Assembly: GCF_006440775.1 (NCBI RefSeq)
Contig: NZ_VFTZ01000007.1
Location: 220,796-284,795 of the forward strand
DNA from: Mesorhizobium sp. B2-7-2
Lineage (GTDB): Bacteria; Pseudomonadota; Alphaproteobacteria; Rhizobiales; Rhizobiaceae
Length of the DNA stretch: 64,000 bases
Direction: 5' to 3'
The position numbers were made by a program, and so were the translations under genes. A model generated the notes under the pieces. It was not told where the DNA came from, made no database searches, and was given only the letters and a program-made list of their open reading frames with translations. Positions 33,623 through 43,757 of this stretch are shown piece after piece (positions within the stretch are counted from its first letter, which is position 1; each line of letters opens with the position of its first letter).

Positions 33623-35677
33623 ATGCAGAACCTTTGGAATGACGCCGACGCGGAAAAGATGGTTGCCGACTATGCCAGGAAGGGCGTCGGCCGCGACCTT
33701 GCGCTGCGCGTCTACACGACCCGGCTGCTCGGCGGCGAGCCGCGCCTGGTGCTGCATGGCGGCGGCAACACCTCGTGCAAGACCAAAGCCACCGATCTGG
33801 TCGGCGACGAATGGGACGTGCTCTGCGTCAAGGGCAGCGGTTGGGACATGGCCGTCATCGAACCGCAAGGCCTGCCGGCGGTGAAGATGGGCGCGCTGCT
33901 CAAGGCGCGCTCTTTGGACAAGCTCTCCGACGAGGACATGGTGGCGCTGCAGCGCTCCAACCTGATCGATCCGTCCTCGCCCAACCCGTCGGTCGAAACG
34001 CTGCTGCATGCCTTCCTGCCGCACAAGTTCGTCGACCACACGCATTCAACGGCGATTCTGGCCATCGTCGACCAGGAAGACAGCAAGCCGCTGATCAAGA
34101 GCGTGTTCGGCGACAAGATGGGTTACGTGCCCTACATCAAGCCGGGCTTCGACCTCGCCAAGGCCGCGGCGGAAGTCTTCGACGCCGACCAAAAAGTCGA
34201 CGGCCTCATCCTCGACAAGCACGGCATCTTCACCTTCGGCGACGATGCCAAGCGGGCCTATGACCGCATGATCCACTATGTGACCATGGCCGAGGACTAT
34301 GTCGCCAGGAACGGCAAGCCGCAGCCGGCCAAGGCAGCATTGCCGGCCAAGCTTGCCAAGCCCAGCGACATCGCGCCGACGCTGCGCGGTGCCGTTGCCG
34401 TGGCGCGCGGCGAAGGCCGCTTCGACCGCATGATCAGCGACTTCCGCACCTCGGACGCGATCGTCGACTTCATCAATTCCGCCAAGATCGCCGAGCTGGC
34501 CGGGCGCGGCGTTTCGACGCCGGACCTGTCGATCCGCATCAAGACCGGGCCGATGGCGGTACCGGCGCCCGACGTGGACAAGCTCGGCGACTACAAGGCC
34601 GCCGTCCGCAGCCATGTCGATGCCTTCGTCAAGGATTACACCGCCTATTTCGAGCCCAATGACGCGCTGGACGACGTCAAGCGCACCATGCTCGACCCGA
34701 TGCCGCGCCTGACGCTGGTGCCGGGCCTCGGCATGTTCGGCCATGGCCGCACGCTCAAGGATGCCAAGATCGCGTCGGATGTCGGCGAGATGTGGATCGA
34801 GGCGGTGCGCGGCGCGGAAGCCATCGGCAATTTCCATCCGCTCTCCAAGGCCGATCTCTTCCCGCTCGAATACTGGTCGCTCGAGCAGGCCAAGCTCGCT
34901 TCGAACAAGCCGAAGCCGCTGACCGGCCAGGTGGTGCTGATCACCGGCGGCGCCGGCGCCATCGGCGCCGCGACGGCAAAGCTGTTCGCCGCCAACGGCG
35001 CCCATGCGGTGATCGTTGACCTCGATCCCGCCAAGGCCGCGGAAGCGGCGAAGGCGGCCGGCAACAACTCGATCGGCGTCGGCGCCGACATCACCAAGCC
35101 TGCCGAGATGCGCGCCGCCTTCGACAAGGCGGTCGCCATCTATGGCGGCGTCGACATCCTGGTCTCGAATGCGGGTGCCGCCTGGGAAGGCCGCATCGGC
35201 GAATTGGACGACGCCGCGCTGCGCAAGAGCTTTGAGCTCAATTTCTTCGCTCACCAGTCGGCGGCGCAGAACGCGGTGCGCATCATGCTGGAACAGGGCA
35301 CCGGCGGTGTGCTTTTGTTCAACACTTCCAAGCAGGCGATCAATCCCGGCCCGAAATTCGGCGCATATGGCATCCCGAAAGCCGCGACATTGTTCCTGTC
35401 GCGGCAATATGCGCTTGACTACGGCGCGCATGGCATCCGTTCCAATGCGGTCAATGCCGACCGCGTCCGCTCGGGTCTCTTGACCGACGCGATGATCGCC
35501 AGCCGGTCCGGCGCGCGCGGCGTGTCTGAGAAGGAATACATGTCCGGCAATCTGCTGGGACAGGAAGTGACGGCCGACGACGTGGCGCAGGCCTTCCTGC
35601 ACCAGGCGCTGGCCGAGCGCACCACCGCCGATGTCACGACGGTGGACGGCGGCAACATCGCGGCGGCGTTGCGCTAA
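33623..35677 (+). CDS. Bifunctional class II aldolase / short-chain dehydrogenase
   Basis: A 684-residue fusion. Residues 1 to about 400 form a class II (AraD-type) aldolase with zinc-binding HTHSTAI and GLILDKHGIFTFGDDA; about 430-684 form a Rossmann dehydrogenase with LITGGAGAIGAATA, NAGAAWEG and the YGIPK catalytic pair. The same architecture occurs in rhamnulose-phosphate aldolase/lactaldehyde dehydrogenase proteins (RhaD of rhizobia, YuxG of Bacillus). No rhamnose kinase, isomerase or transporter is next to it, so the sugar is open. Its last 33 bases recur at 36295-36327. Confidence 0.88.
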   Translation: MQNLWNDADAEKMVADYARKGVGRDLALRVYTTRLLGGEPRLVLHGGGNTSCKTKATDLVGDEWDVLCVKGSGWDMAVIEPQGLPAVKMGALLKARSLDKLSDEDMVALQRSNLIDPSSPNPSVETLLHAFLPHKFVDHTHSTAILAIVDQEDSKPLIKSVFGDKMGYVPYIKPGFDLAKAAAEVFDADQKVDGLILDKHGIFTFGDDAKRAYDRMIHYVTMAEDYVARNGKPQPAKAALPAKLAKPSDIAPTLRGAVAVARGEGRFDRMISDFRTSDAIVDFINSAKIAELAGRGVSTPDLSIRIKTGPMAVPAPDVDKLGDYKAAVRSHVDAFVKDYTAYFEPNDALDDVKRTMLDPMPRLTLVPGLGMFGHGRTLKDAKIASDVGEMWIEAVRGAEAIGNFHPLSKADLFPLEYWSLEQAKLASNKPKPLTGQVVLITGGAGAIGAATAKLFAANGAHAVIVDLDPAKAAEAAKAAGNNSIGVGADITKPAEMRAAFDKAVAIYGGVDILVSNAGAAWEGRIGELDDAALRKSFELNFFAHQSAAQNAVRIMLEQGTGGVLLFNTSKQAINPGPKFGAYGIPKAATLFLSRQYALDYGAHGIRSNAVNADRVRSGLLTDAMIASRSGARGVSEKEYMSGNLLGQEVTADDVAQAFLHQALAERTTADVTTVDGGNIAAALR

Positions 35678-35701
35678 TGCCAGTCCTGTAAAACGGCAGG
35701 C

Positions 35702-35736
35702 TTGCGGGAACGCCCCTCTGTAGCTACATTGTAGCT
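35702..35736 (+). promoter_or_regulatory. Promoter and palindromic operator of the toxin-antitoxin pair
   Basis: TTGCGG, 17-base spacer, TACATT. The 10-box lies inside the perfect palindrome AGCTACA-T-TGTAGCT (35722-35736). This is the normal layout for autorepression by an antitoxin-toxin complex. Confidence 0.7.
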
Positions 35737-35751
35737 GAAAAGGAGTCGGAA

Positions 35752-36009
35752 ATGGCAACAGATACGGTAGTCCGCGCTCGGATCGATAGCGCAACCAAGG
35801 ATCAGGCCACGGAAGCCTTGGCGGCTATGGGCCTGTCGGTTTCCGACGCCATTCGCATACTGCTGGTCCGTGTCGCCGCCGACAAGGAATTTCCCTTTCC
35901 GGTGAAAGTCCCGAACGCAACGACACGAAAGGCGATGGCCGAATTGGAAAAGGGTAAAGGCAAGCGTTTCGCCTCGACCGACGAGTTGTTCAAGGATCTG
36001 GAAATCTGA
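35752..36009 (+). CDS. RelB/DinJ-family antitoxin
   Basis: An 85-residue ribbon-helix-helix antitoxin: VVRARIDSATKDQATEALAA is the strand-helix part, MGLSVSDAIRILLVRVAADK the second helix, and the remaining tail should wrap the toxin. AAAGGAG precedes the ATG. It is one base apart from the toxin gene. It should repress its own promoter through the palindrome at 35722-35736. Confidence 0.9.
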   Translation: MATDTVVRARIDSATKDQATEALAAMGLSVSDAIRILLVRVAADKEFPFPVKVPNATTRKAMAELEKGKGKRFASTDELFKDLEI

Positions 36010-36010
36010 C

Positions 36011-36283
36011 ATGTTGATCCCCGTTCGCTCCGGGCAATTTCGCCGGGATGTGAAGCGTATGGAGAAGCGTGGCAAAGACCTTGGCAAATTGCGTGAGATA
36101 TTGGGTCTCCTGATCGGCGAACATGAACTGCCGCCGATTTACAAGGACCACCCGCTGAAAGGCGAATGGAAGGGCTATCGCGATGCTCACATCGAACCGG
36201 ATTGGCTTTTGATCTACCGCGTTGCTAATGACGAACTGCAGCTTGCACGAACCGGTTCTCATTCGGACCTTTTCAACGAGTGA
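36011..36283 (+). CDS. YafQ-family mRNA interferase toxin
   Basis: A 90-residue RelE-superfamily ribonuclease. His47, His60, Asp64, His84 and Phe88 lie at positions equal to Escherichia coli YafQ His50, His63, Asp67, His87 and Phe91 minus three, so the active site appears intact. It would cut ribosome-bound mRNA when the antitoxin is lost. It follows the antitoxin directly. Base composition by eye is less GC-rich than the neighbours. Confidence 0.9.
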   Translation: MLIPVRSGQFRRDVKRMEKRGKDLGKLREILGLLIGEHELPPIYKDHPLKGEWKGYRDAHIEPDWLLIYRVANDELQLARTGSHSDLFNE

Positions 36284-36294
36284 GGGCCGCGACT

Positions 36295-36327
36295 GACGGT
36301 GGCAACATCGCGGCCGCGCTGCGCTGA
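36295..36327 (+). pseudogene. Displaced duplicate of the aldolase/dehydrogenase gene end
   Basis: Reads DGGNIAAALR and a stop in frame, the same as the last residues of the gene ending at 35677. The two 33-base stretches (35645-35677 and 36295-36327) match at 29 positions. The rest of the gap up to 36543 holds nothing recognisable. Confidence 0.75.
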
Positions 36328-36543
36328 CCAGGCAATGGCACCCACTCCTGGAGCGGTTCGTCGTTCTACGAAAACGAAGACATCCCCGTGTTGACGCGGT
36401 TTCGGACTGAAGGCCTCCTTCTGCTGAAGAACTGCTGGACCCCGTCAAAATCCACTCCAATCCTTCGCGTAATGCTCAGCCAGTTCAAGGGGCGCCTGAC
36501 GTTTCGCATGCGGCTCCAACGTTGATCATTGGTGGAGCTCCAG

Positions 36544-37608
36544 ATGGCGGCTACAAGACTTCGTATCGGCGTGCTCTTCGGCGGGCGCTCCGCCGAGCAT
36601 GAAGTATCGCTGCTTTCGGCAACCAACGTCATGGCTGCCTTGGAGCCGGCGAAATACGACGCCGTGCCGATCTTCGTCACCCGCGAAGGGCAATGGCTGC
36701 TGAGCCGCTTCGAGGATGGCGCGCTGGCGGCGCCGTCGGCCGGCACTCAGCTCTGCCTGGTGCCGGGCGGCCATGGACGGATGCTGGCGATCTCCGCCGG
36801 CGGCGTGCCCCACGACCTGCCCGCCATCGATATCCTGTTTCCGGTGCTGCACGGCCTGCATGGCGAGGACGGCGCGGTGCAGGGCCTGGCCGAGGTGGCG
36901 CGCGTGCCGCTCGCCGGCTGCGGCATCCTCGGCTCCGCGACGGCACTCGACAAGGATATCGCCAAGCGGCTGCTGAAAGCGGCCGGACTGCCTGTCGCGC
37001 GCTCGGTGACGATCGGTGAAGGTGCCGCGCCTTCGCTCGTCGAACTGGAGGACCAACTCGGCCTGCCGCTGTTCATCAAGCCGGCGCGGCAGGGGTCGTC
37101 GGTCGGCGTCGCGAAGGTCAATGCCAGCCAGGAATTCGATCGGGCGCTCGAGGAAGCCTTCCGGCACGACCGCAAGCTGCTGGCAGAAGAATTCGTCCGT
37201 GGCCGCGAGATCGAATACAGCGTGCTGGAGAGCCCCGCGGGCGAACTCTTCGTCTCGCGGCCGGGCGAGATCGTGCCCGCGGAGAGCCACGGATTCTACA
37301 ACTACAACGCCAAATATGTCGACGAGAACGGCGCGGCACTGATCGTGCCAGCCGAGCTGCCGCAGGAGGTCGAGGATGCCATGCGCGATGCGGCTGCAAG
37401 AGCGTTCAGGGCGCTCGGTTGCGACGGCATGGCCCGCGTCGACTTTTTCCTGATGCCGGACATGCATTTCCTGATCAACGAGCTCAACACCATTCCCGGC
37501 TTTACCAACATCAGCATGTACGCCAAGGCGATGGCGGCGAGCGGCGTCAGCTATCCGGAGGTCATCGACCGTCTGGTGGCGCATGGGCTGGCGCGCGCCG
37601 GCCGGTGA
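36544..37608 (+). CDS. ddl: D-alanine--D-alanine ligase
   Basis: A 354-residue ATP-grasp ligase that joins two D-alanines for peptidoglycan. GGRSAEHEVSLLSATN marks the N-terminal domain, EEFVRGREIEYSVLE and LINELNTIPGFTNISMY the grasp and metal site, and FYNYNAKYVDENG the omega loop, whose tyrosines fit D-Ala-D-Ala rather than D-Ala-D-Lac specificity. The ATG at 36544 follows GGAG. No other cell-wall genes are adjacent, so this is likely a stand-alone (ddlA-like) copy rather than the one in the division cluster. Confidence 0.88.
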   Translation: MAATRLRIGVLFGGRSAEHEVSLLSATNVMAALEPAKYDAVPIFVTREGQWLLSRFEDGALAAPSAGTQLCLVPGGHGRMLAISAGGVPHDLPAIDILFPVLHGLHGEDGAVQGLAEVARVPLAGCGILGSATALDKDIAKRLLKAAGLPVARSVTIGEGAAPSLVELEDQLGLPLFIKPARQGSSVGVAKVNASQEFDRALEEAFRHDRKLLAEEFVRGREIEYSVLESPAGELFVSRPGEIVPAESHGFYNYNAKYVDENGAALIVPAELPQEVEDAMRDAAARAFRALGCDGMARVDFFLMPDMHFLINELNTIPGFTNISMYAKAMAASGVSYPEVIDRLVAHGLARAGR

Positions 37609-37715
37609 GAAAAATCTGAGGAATGGACGCGAGTTGCCGTTGTCTTGGCGCAGGATCTCCGCCCATTTCCGTGAAATCGGCGCAAACGCCGGGAATTGGT
37701 TGAAGCCGCCCCAAC

Positions 37716-37983
37716 CTCGTCATTCTATGGCGGAGCAAGGAGCGAAGCGACGCGGCGAAGACCATATTCCATTCCGCGACTTGAAAGCGCCGCCACGGTG
37801 CAGAATTCTGCTCCGTTGCACGCCTTGGCGAAAGTAACGGAATGGATTCCAGGGTCTGCGCGACGGAGCTTCGCTCCTGCTCCGCCCTGGAATGACGACC
37901 GCGATGGGCGTTTCGGCCAATCTCCGAGGCATGCCACCTGCCAACGCAAAACAGAGCCGACCGGTCAAAATCCTGCGCTGGGG
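37716..37983. repeat. Intergenic repeat, family C (copy 3, longest)
   Basis: Starts with a TCATTCTATGGCGGAGCAAGG-type stretch, continues with GGAATGGATTCCAGGGTCTG and CCGCCCTGGAATGACGACCG, and runs on into TTCGGCCAATCTCC and a tail that recurs inverted at 63931-64000. It fills the 400-base gap between ddl and the next gene; 37609-37715 shows nothing else. Confidence 0.7.
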
Positions 37984-38008
37984 CGACTAGGCCGTCATCG
38001 TGGCCACA

Positions 38009-39514
38009 TCACTCCGGCAGGCCGGCCTTGCGGAAGCCGTCGACGAAATGCCTAAGTGTCGCGTCGTCGCGGAACGGCTCCGTCTCGACCCAGCGCTGCG
38101 TGGAGAAATGCGGATTGCCGACGAGGAACAGCGCGACCTCGGTGCGCGCCTCGTCGAGACGGCCGAGCTGCGCCAGGCTTGCCGCCAGAAAGCGGCGCGA
38201 GCTTGTGCGGTAGGTCTCGTCGCGGCGCAGCGTCTCGACGGCGGCCTCATAGTCACGGGCCGCATATTGCGCCTGGCCGAGCGTCAGATAATACCAGCTC
38301 GGCGGAAATGGGTTGAGCCGGAAAGCCTTGCGGATGTGCTCCAGGCCCTCGTCTAGCCGCCCGCCCAGCACGTCGATATCGGACAATGTTGCCCAGATAT
38401 CAGCCTCGTTCGGATCGAGCTCGATCGCCTTGGCGAATTCCGCCTCGGACCGTTCGAAATCGCGTTCATAGGCAAGAAGGTTCGCCAGGACCCAGCGGCA
38501 ACCGGCATCGTTGGGATCGATCGCCACAGCCTTGCGCGCCAGTTCCAGGGCCGTGCTGCGGGCGGGCTCGAAAGGCTCGCCCCAATGCACCCAGCCCATC
38601 CAATGGTTCATGGCGAGCCAGCGATAGGCCTCGGCGTAGTCTGGGTCGAGCGAGACCGCGCGCGTCAGCATCAGATGCGCTTCGCGCGCCATCTGCGGCG
38701 ACTCGTCGAACAGTTTTCGCGCCCGCACCACGAGATCATAGGCTTCGAGGCTCTTCGGCCGGTTGCGCTCCGGCAGCGCGCGCAGCCGCCCGAGCAGCGC
38801 CTCGACGATCTTGGCCGTCGCCTCGTCCTGAACGGCGAAAATGTCCTCAAGGCTGCGATCGAAACGCTCGGCCCACAGATGCTCGCCGCTCAGCGCATCG
38901 ATCAGCTGGGCATTGATGCGCACCCGCCCCGCGGCGCGCCTGGCGCTGCCCTCCAGCAGGTAGCGCACGCCGAGCTCCCCGGCGATGGCGCGCACATCCA
39001 TGGCCTTGCCCTTATAGGCAAAGACCGAGTTGCGCGCGATGACGAAGAGGCCCGGGATCCGGGAGAGATCGGTGATCAGGTCTTCGGTCAGGCCGTCGGC
39101 GAAAGAGTCCTGCTCGGGATCGCTGCTCAGATTGACGAAGGGCAGCACGGCGATCGACGGCTTGTCGGGCAGCGGCAAGGGTTTGCGTGTGGTATCGGGC
39201 TGCTCGACGGTACCGGTGAAGCGGTAGCCGACGCGCGGCACCGTGGCGATCCACTCGCCGCCACTGGTCGCCGGACCAAGCAGCTTCCTGAGCTGCGCGA
39301 TCTGGACGGTGAGATTGCCTTCCTCGACTGCCATGCCGGGCCAGGCCGCATCCATCAGCTCGGCCTTGGCCAGGATTTCACCCGGACGCGCAACGAGCGC
39401 CTCGAGCAGCTTCAGCCCGCGATGGCCGGCGGCGACGGGAACATCGCCCCGAAGCAGCGTTCCCGCGCCCGGATCAAGCACGAACGGTCCGAAAGCGAAG
39501 CGCGATCCCTGCAT
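38009..39514 (-). CDS. Winged-helix regulator with TPR domain (CadC/adenylate-cyclase-like)
   Basis: A 501-residue protein. Residues 1-95 form an OmpR/PhoB-type winged helix (AKAELMDAAWPGMAVEEGNL, IATVPRVGYRFTG); about 120-250 form a TolB/FlgO-like segment (SIAVLPFVNLSSDPEQDSFA, DGLTEDLITDLSRIPGLFVI); 290-490 consist of tetratricopeptide repeats (AEAYRWLAMNHW, DPNEADIWATLSDIDVLGGR). No receiver domain or membrane span is evident, so the signal is unknown. Proteins of this layout are often called adenylate cyclase without having the cyclase domain. Confidence 0.8.
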   Translation of the reverse strand: MQGSRFAFGPFVLDPGAGTLLRGDVPVAAGHRGLKLLEALVARPGEILAKAELMDAAWPGMAVEEGNLTVQIAQLRKLLGPATSGGEWIATVPRVGYRFTGTVEQPDTTRKPLPLPDKPSIAVLPFVNLSSDPEQDSFADGLTEDLITDLSRIPGLFVIARNSVFAYKGKAMDVRAIAGELGVRYLLEGSARRAAGRVRINAQLIDALSGEHLWAERFDRSLEDIFAVQDEATAKIVEALLGRLRALPERNRPKSLEAYDLVVRARKLFDESPQMAREAHLMLTRAVSLDPDYAEAYRWLAMNHWMGWVHWGEPFEPARSTALELARKAVAIDPNDAGCRWVLANLLAYERDFERSEAEFAKAIELDPNEADIWATLSDIDVLGGRLDEGLEHIRKAFRLNPFPPSWYYLTLGQAQYAARDYEAAVETLRRDETYRTSSRRFLAASLAQLGRLDEARTEVALFLVGNPHFSTQRWVETEPFRDDATLRHFVDGFRKAGLPE

Positions 39515-39527
39515 GCGGCGATCTATA

Positions 39528-39574
39528 GAGCAATTCCAGGAAAAGTGTGAAGCGGTTTTCCGTCCGGAATTGCG
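39528..39574. repeat. Intergenic palindromic repeat, family A
   Basis: GAGCAATTCC and GGAATTGCG arms around GGAAAAGTGTGAAGCGGTTTT, the reverse orientation of the other copies. It sits just upstream of the winged-helix gene. Confidence 0.8.
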
Positions 39575-39588
39575 TAAAAACAAGGGGA

Positions 39589-39629
39589 TAGAGCGTCTCA
39601 CCGTTTCCGTGAAACGGTGAGACGCTCTA
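39589..39629. repeat. Perfect 19-bp inverted repeat
   Basis: The left arm TAGAGCGTCTCACCGTTTC and its exact complement are separated by CGT. It is 15 bases from the family A repeat at 39528-39574 and directly upstream of neither gene's start. Without a T-run it is more likely a mobile palindromic element or mRNA stem than a terminator. Confidence 0.8.
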
Positions 39630-39750
39630 GCCGATTTGGAAGTTTTGAGAACTATTTGGGAGGGCTTAATTACGCCGCCGGCCGCCTGCGGCACACTGCA
39701 ATCTCAAGCAGATCCAGGGTTTTCGAAACCCTCATTCGATGGAGGTTGCC

Positions 39751-39990
39751 ATGAACGATAGCTTCACGCCCTCTACGTGTCTGGCGGCGGCACCGGCAAC
39801 GCGCTCAAGGCGCGGGCGTTTCAGCCTGGCGGCCTTGCGCAGCCTTATCGCCGAGCGGCGCAAGCAGGCCTATTTCCGCTTCGAGCTCAAGCGCATGGCG
39901 ACGGACAATCCGCATCTGATCGACGACATCGGGCTGACCAGAAAAGAGGTCGAGGCCGAGATCGCCAAGCTGCCCTTCTGGCAGCGATAA
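39751..39990 (+). CDS. DUF1127 small basic protein
   Basis: A 79-residue protein with the C-terminal DUF1127 signature (RFELKRMATDNPHLIDDIGL, then TRKEVEAEIAKLPFW). Small alphaproteobacterial proteins of this family have been linked to phosphate and stress physiology and RNA-related functions, but this one's role is unknown. GGAGG lies 6 bases before the ATG. It ends in a clear hairpin at 40017. Confidence 0.85.
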   Translation: MNDSFTPSTCLAAAPATRSRRGRFSLAALRSLIAERRKQAYFRFELKRMATDNPHLIDDIGLTRKEVEAEIAKLPFWQR

Positions 39991-40016
39991 GACCGACTCG
40001 GACCGGCTGAAAAGGC

Positions 40017-40043
40017 AGAGAGCGGCCCATTGGACCGCTCTCT
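40017..40043. terminator. Bidirectional terminator between DUF1127 gene and ABC operon
   Basis: AGAGAGCGG and CCGCTCTCT form a perfect 9-bp stem with a nine-base loop, between two converging genes. A short T-rich tail occurs on the plus side. Confidence 0.7.
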
Positions 40044-40065
40044 TCATCAGAAACAGGCAAAAACC

Positions 40066-41118
40066 TTACTTGGCGTTCGGATTCGGCATCCAGGCCGGCA
40101 TCGCGACATCGGCATGGGCGAACTGCGGCAGCTTGGCCGACAGGTCTTCCATGTTCTTGATGTCCTTGTCGATCAGTTCCTTCTGGGTGATCAGCGTCGG
40201 CGGCACGATGACGTTGTGGCCGGGATCCTCGCCGGCGAGCAGTTGCGCCAGCGCGCGCACCGAGACCTGGCCGACGACGGCCGGGTTGGTGGCGGCGGTC
40301 GCCGCCCAGGCGCTGTCCGGCTCGCGCATGGCGGCGATGTCGGAGGTCGAGATATCGGCCGAATAGATCTTGATGCCCTTGTTCAGCCCCGCCTCGTCGA
40401 CAGCGATCTTCACGCCCTTGGCGAACTCGTCATAAGGCGCGAACATCACCTTGATGTCGGGGTGCGCCTGCAGCACCGAGCGCGCCTGGTTGGCGACGGA
40501 GTTGGCGATCGGGTTGTCGAGCGTGCCGAACATGGCGACCTCGCTGATGCCCGAATATTTCTTTTTCACGTCGACCCAGGTCTCGTTGCGTCGGTCGAGC
40601 GGGGCGATGCCGGCGACATAGACATAGCCGGCCTTCCAGCTCTCGCCATTGTCCTTGACCGCCTGCTCGAGTGCCAGCTTGGCAAGGTCTTTGTCCGACT
40701 GCTCGACCTGCGGGATCTTCGGGTTCTCGACGTTGACGTCGAAGGCGACGACCTTGATGCCGGCATCGACCGCGCGCTGGGCGGCGTCCTTCATCGATTC
40801 CGTCAGGCCGTGCTGGATGATGATGCCCTGCACGCCGAGCGCGATCGCCTGATCGACCATGTCGGCCTGGAGCGCCGCATCCTGGCGGCTGTCCAGCACG
40901 CGCAGGTCGACGCCGAGCGCCTTGGCCTGCGCCTCGACGCCGGAGAGATAGGCCTGGAAGAAGTCGCCGGTCGAAAGATAGCGCACCAGCGCGATCTTGA
41001 CGCCCGGCTTGTCGAACGGCGCCGGACGGTCCGCGGCAAGCGCCGTTCCCTGCATCAGCAGCGCCGCGCCGGCGAGGCCGAGTGCCGCCTTCCCCAAAAG
41101 TCTTCTTGTGATACTCAC
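40066..41118 (-). CDS. Ribose-type ABC transporter substrate-binding protein
   Basis: A 350-residue periplasmic protein of the RbsB/PBP1 fold with signal peptide (RRLLGKAALGLAGAALLMQG, cleavage after ALA). I use the GTG at 41118 because GGAGG lies 8 bases upstream, within the stretch that an ATG at 41133 would translate. IQHGLTESMKDAAQRAVDAG, VFDVNVENP-like and YVAGIAPLDRRNETW segments match sugar-binding members. Third gene of a leftward ATPase-permease-binding protein operon divergent from mtnK, so methylthioribose is a plausible ligand. Confidence 0.83.
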   Translation of the reverse strand: MSITRRLLGKAALGLAGAALLMQGTALAADRPAPFDKPGVKIALVRYLSTGDFFQAYLSGVEAQAKALGVDLRVLDSRQDAALQADMVDQAIALGVQGIIIQHGLTESMKDAAQRAVDAGIKVVAFDVNVENPKIPQVEQSDKDLAKLALEQAVKDNGESWKAGYVYVAGIAPLDRRNETWVDVKKKYSGISEVAMFGTLDNPIANSVANQARSVLQAHPDIKVMFAPYDEFAKGVKIAVDEAGLNKGIKIYSADISTSDIAAMREPDSAWAATAATNPAVVGQVSVRALAQLLAGEDPGHNVIVPPTLITQKELIDKDIKNMEDLSAKLPQFAHADVAMPAWMPNPNAK

Positions 41119-41153
41119 TTCGTTTTCCTCCATTTGTTATGCCCCGGTCGAAA

Positions 41154-42194
41154 CTATCTCTTGCCCCTGCCGGAAAGGGCGAAGGTGAAGACAAGGGCGA
41201 CGACAAGCACCGCGCCCTTGACGAAATCCTGCGTGTAGTAAGGCGCGTTCATCATCGTCAGGCCTTGCAGCAGGACGCCGACGAACACCGCGCCGACGGC
41301 CGTGCCGAAGGCGTTGGGCTTGGCGGCGCCGAGCACCGCGTAGCCGATGAGCGCCGCCGCGACTGCGTCGAGCAACAGATTATTACCCGAGGCGATGTCG
41401 CCGCGTCCAAGCCGGGCGGCGAGCAAAATCCCGCCGATCGAGGCAAAAACTCCCGAAATGACATAAGCCCAGATCTTATATGCCTTGACAGGCGCGCCGG
41501 CGAGCTCGGCCGCCCTCTCATTGCTGCCGACGGCATACATCATGCGGCCGAAGCGGGTGTATTCGAGGAAGAACCAGATCAGCACCGCGAGCACGACAAG
41601 CACGACGACCGAAACCGGGATCAGGCTCGGGATGAAGAAGTCGATGCGGTGGCGGCCGAGCGCCAGGAACGCCTCGGAGAACTTGCCATTGGCGACCGAG
41701 CCGTCGGGCATGGTCATGCCGGTGGCGATCGACCGGCCTTCCGTCGGAATGCGCTGCAGGCCGAGCAGCAGGAACATCATGCCAAGCGTCGCCAGAAGAT
41801 CGGGCACGCGCATATAGACGATCAGCCAGCCATTGATCAGGCCGACGATGACGCCGATGACGAGGCAGGCGATGACCGCGACGATCGCGTCCTGCTCCAG
41901 CACGACCATGGCGTAGGATGCCGCCATCATGGCGCTGGTGGCGACCGAGCCGATCGAGAGATCAAAGCCGCCGACGACGAGCGTCGCGGTGACGCCGAGC
42001 GCCAGCACGCCGGTGATGGCCACCGACTGGAAGATGAACACAGCGCTTTGCGGCGAAGCGAAGCCGTCGGCTGCGACCGCGAAATAGGCGATCAACCCGA
42101 CCAGCAGGACGATGAAGCCGTAGCGGATGGCGTAATCGCGCAACGTCATCGAACGCTCCCGCGCCGTTGCCTTGCCCGCCAAACTGGAACTCAT
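41154..42194 (-). CDS. Ribose-type ABC transporter permease
   Basis: A 346-residue permease of the RbsC/BPD family, about ten hydrophobic spans. GVTATLVVGGFDLSIGSVAT and SNERAAELAGAPVKAYKIWA are conserved family stretches, the latter the EAA-like loop that meets the ATPase. GGAG lies 8 bases before the ATG at 42194. The gap to the ATPase gene is 32 bases. Confidence 0.87.
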   Translation of the reverse strand: MSSSLAGKATARERSMTLRDYAIRYGFIVLLVGLIAYFAVAADGFASPQSAVFIFQSVAITGVLALGVTATLVVGGFDLSIGSVATSAMMAASYAMVVLEQDAIVAVIACLVIGVIVGLINGWLIVYMRVPDLLATLGMMFLLLGLQRIPTEGRSIATGMTMPDGSVANGKFSEAFLALGRHRIDFFIPSLIPVSVVVLVVLAVLIWFFLEYTRFGRMMYAVGSNERAAELAGAPVKAYKIWAYVISGVFASIGGILLAARLGRGDIASGNNLLLDAVAAALIGYAVLGAAKPNAFGTAVGAVFVGVLLQGLTMMNAPYYTQDFVKGAVLVVALVFTFALSGRGKR

Positions 42195-42226
42195 GCCTGC
42201 ACTCCGAGTCTCGTCATCCTGCGATC

Positions 42227-43738
<1,512 letters not shown>

Positions 43739-43757
43739 CCATTCCTCCCGGATCGTG

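Noticed and set aside
36544..37608. VanA-type D-Ala-D-Lac ligase
   Set aside because: The omega-loop tyrosines fit D-Ala-D-Ala specificity, and no vanH or vanX genes are adjacent.
38009..39514. Adenylate cyclase
   Set aside because: Proteins with this winged-helix and TPR layout are often labelled so, but no class III cyclase domain is visible.
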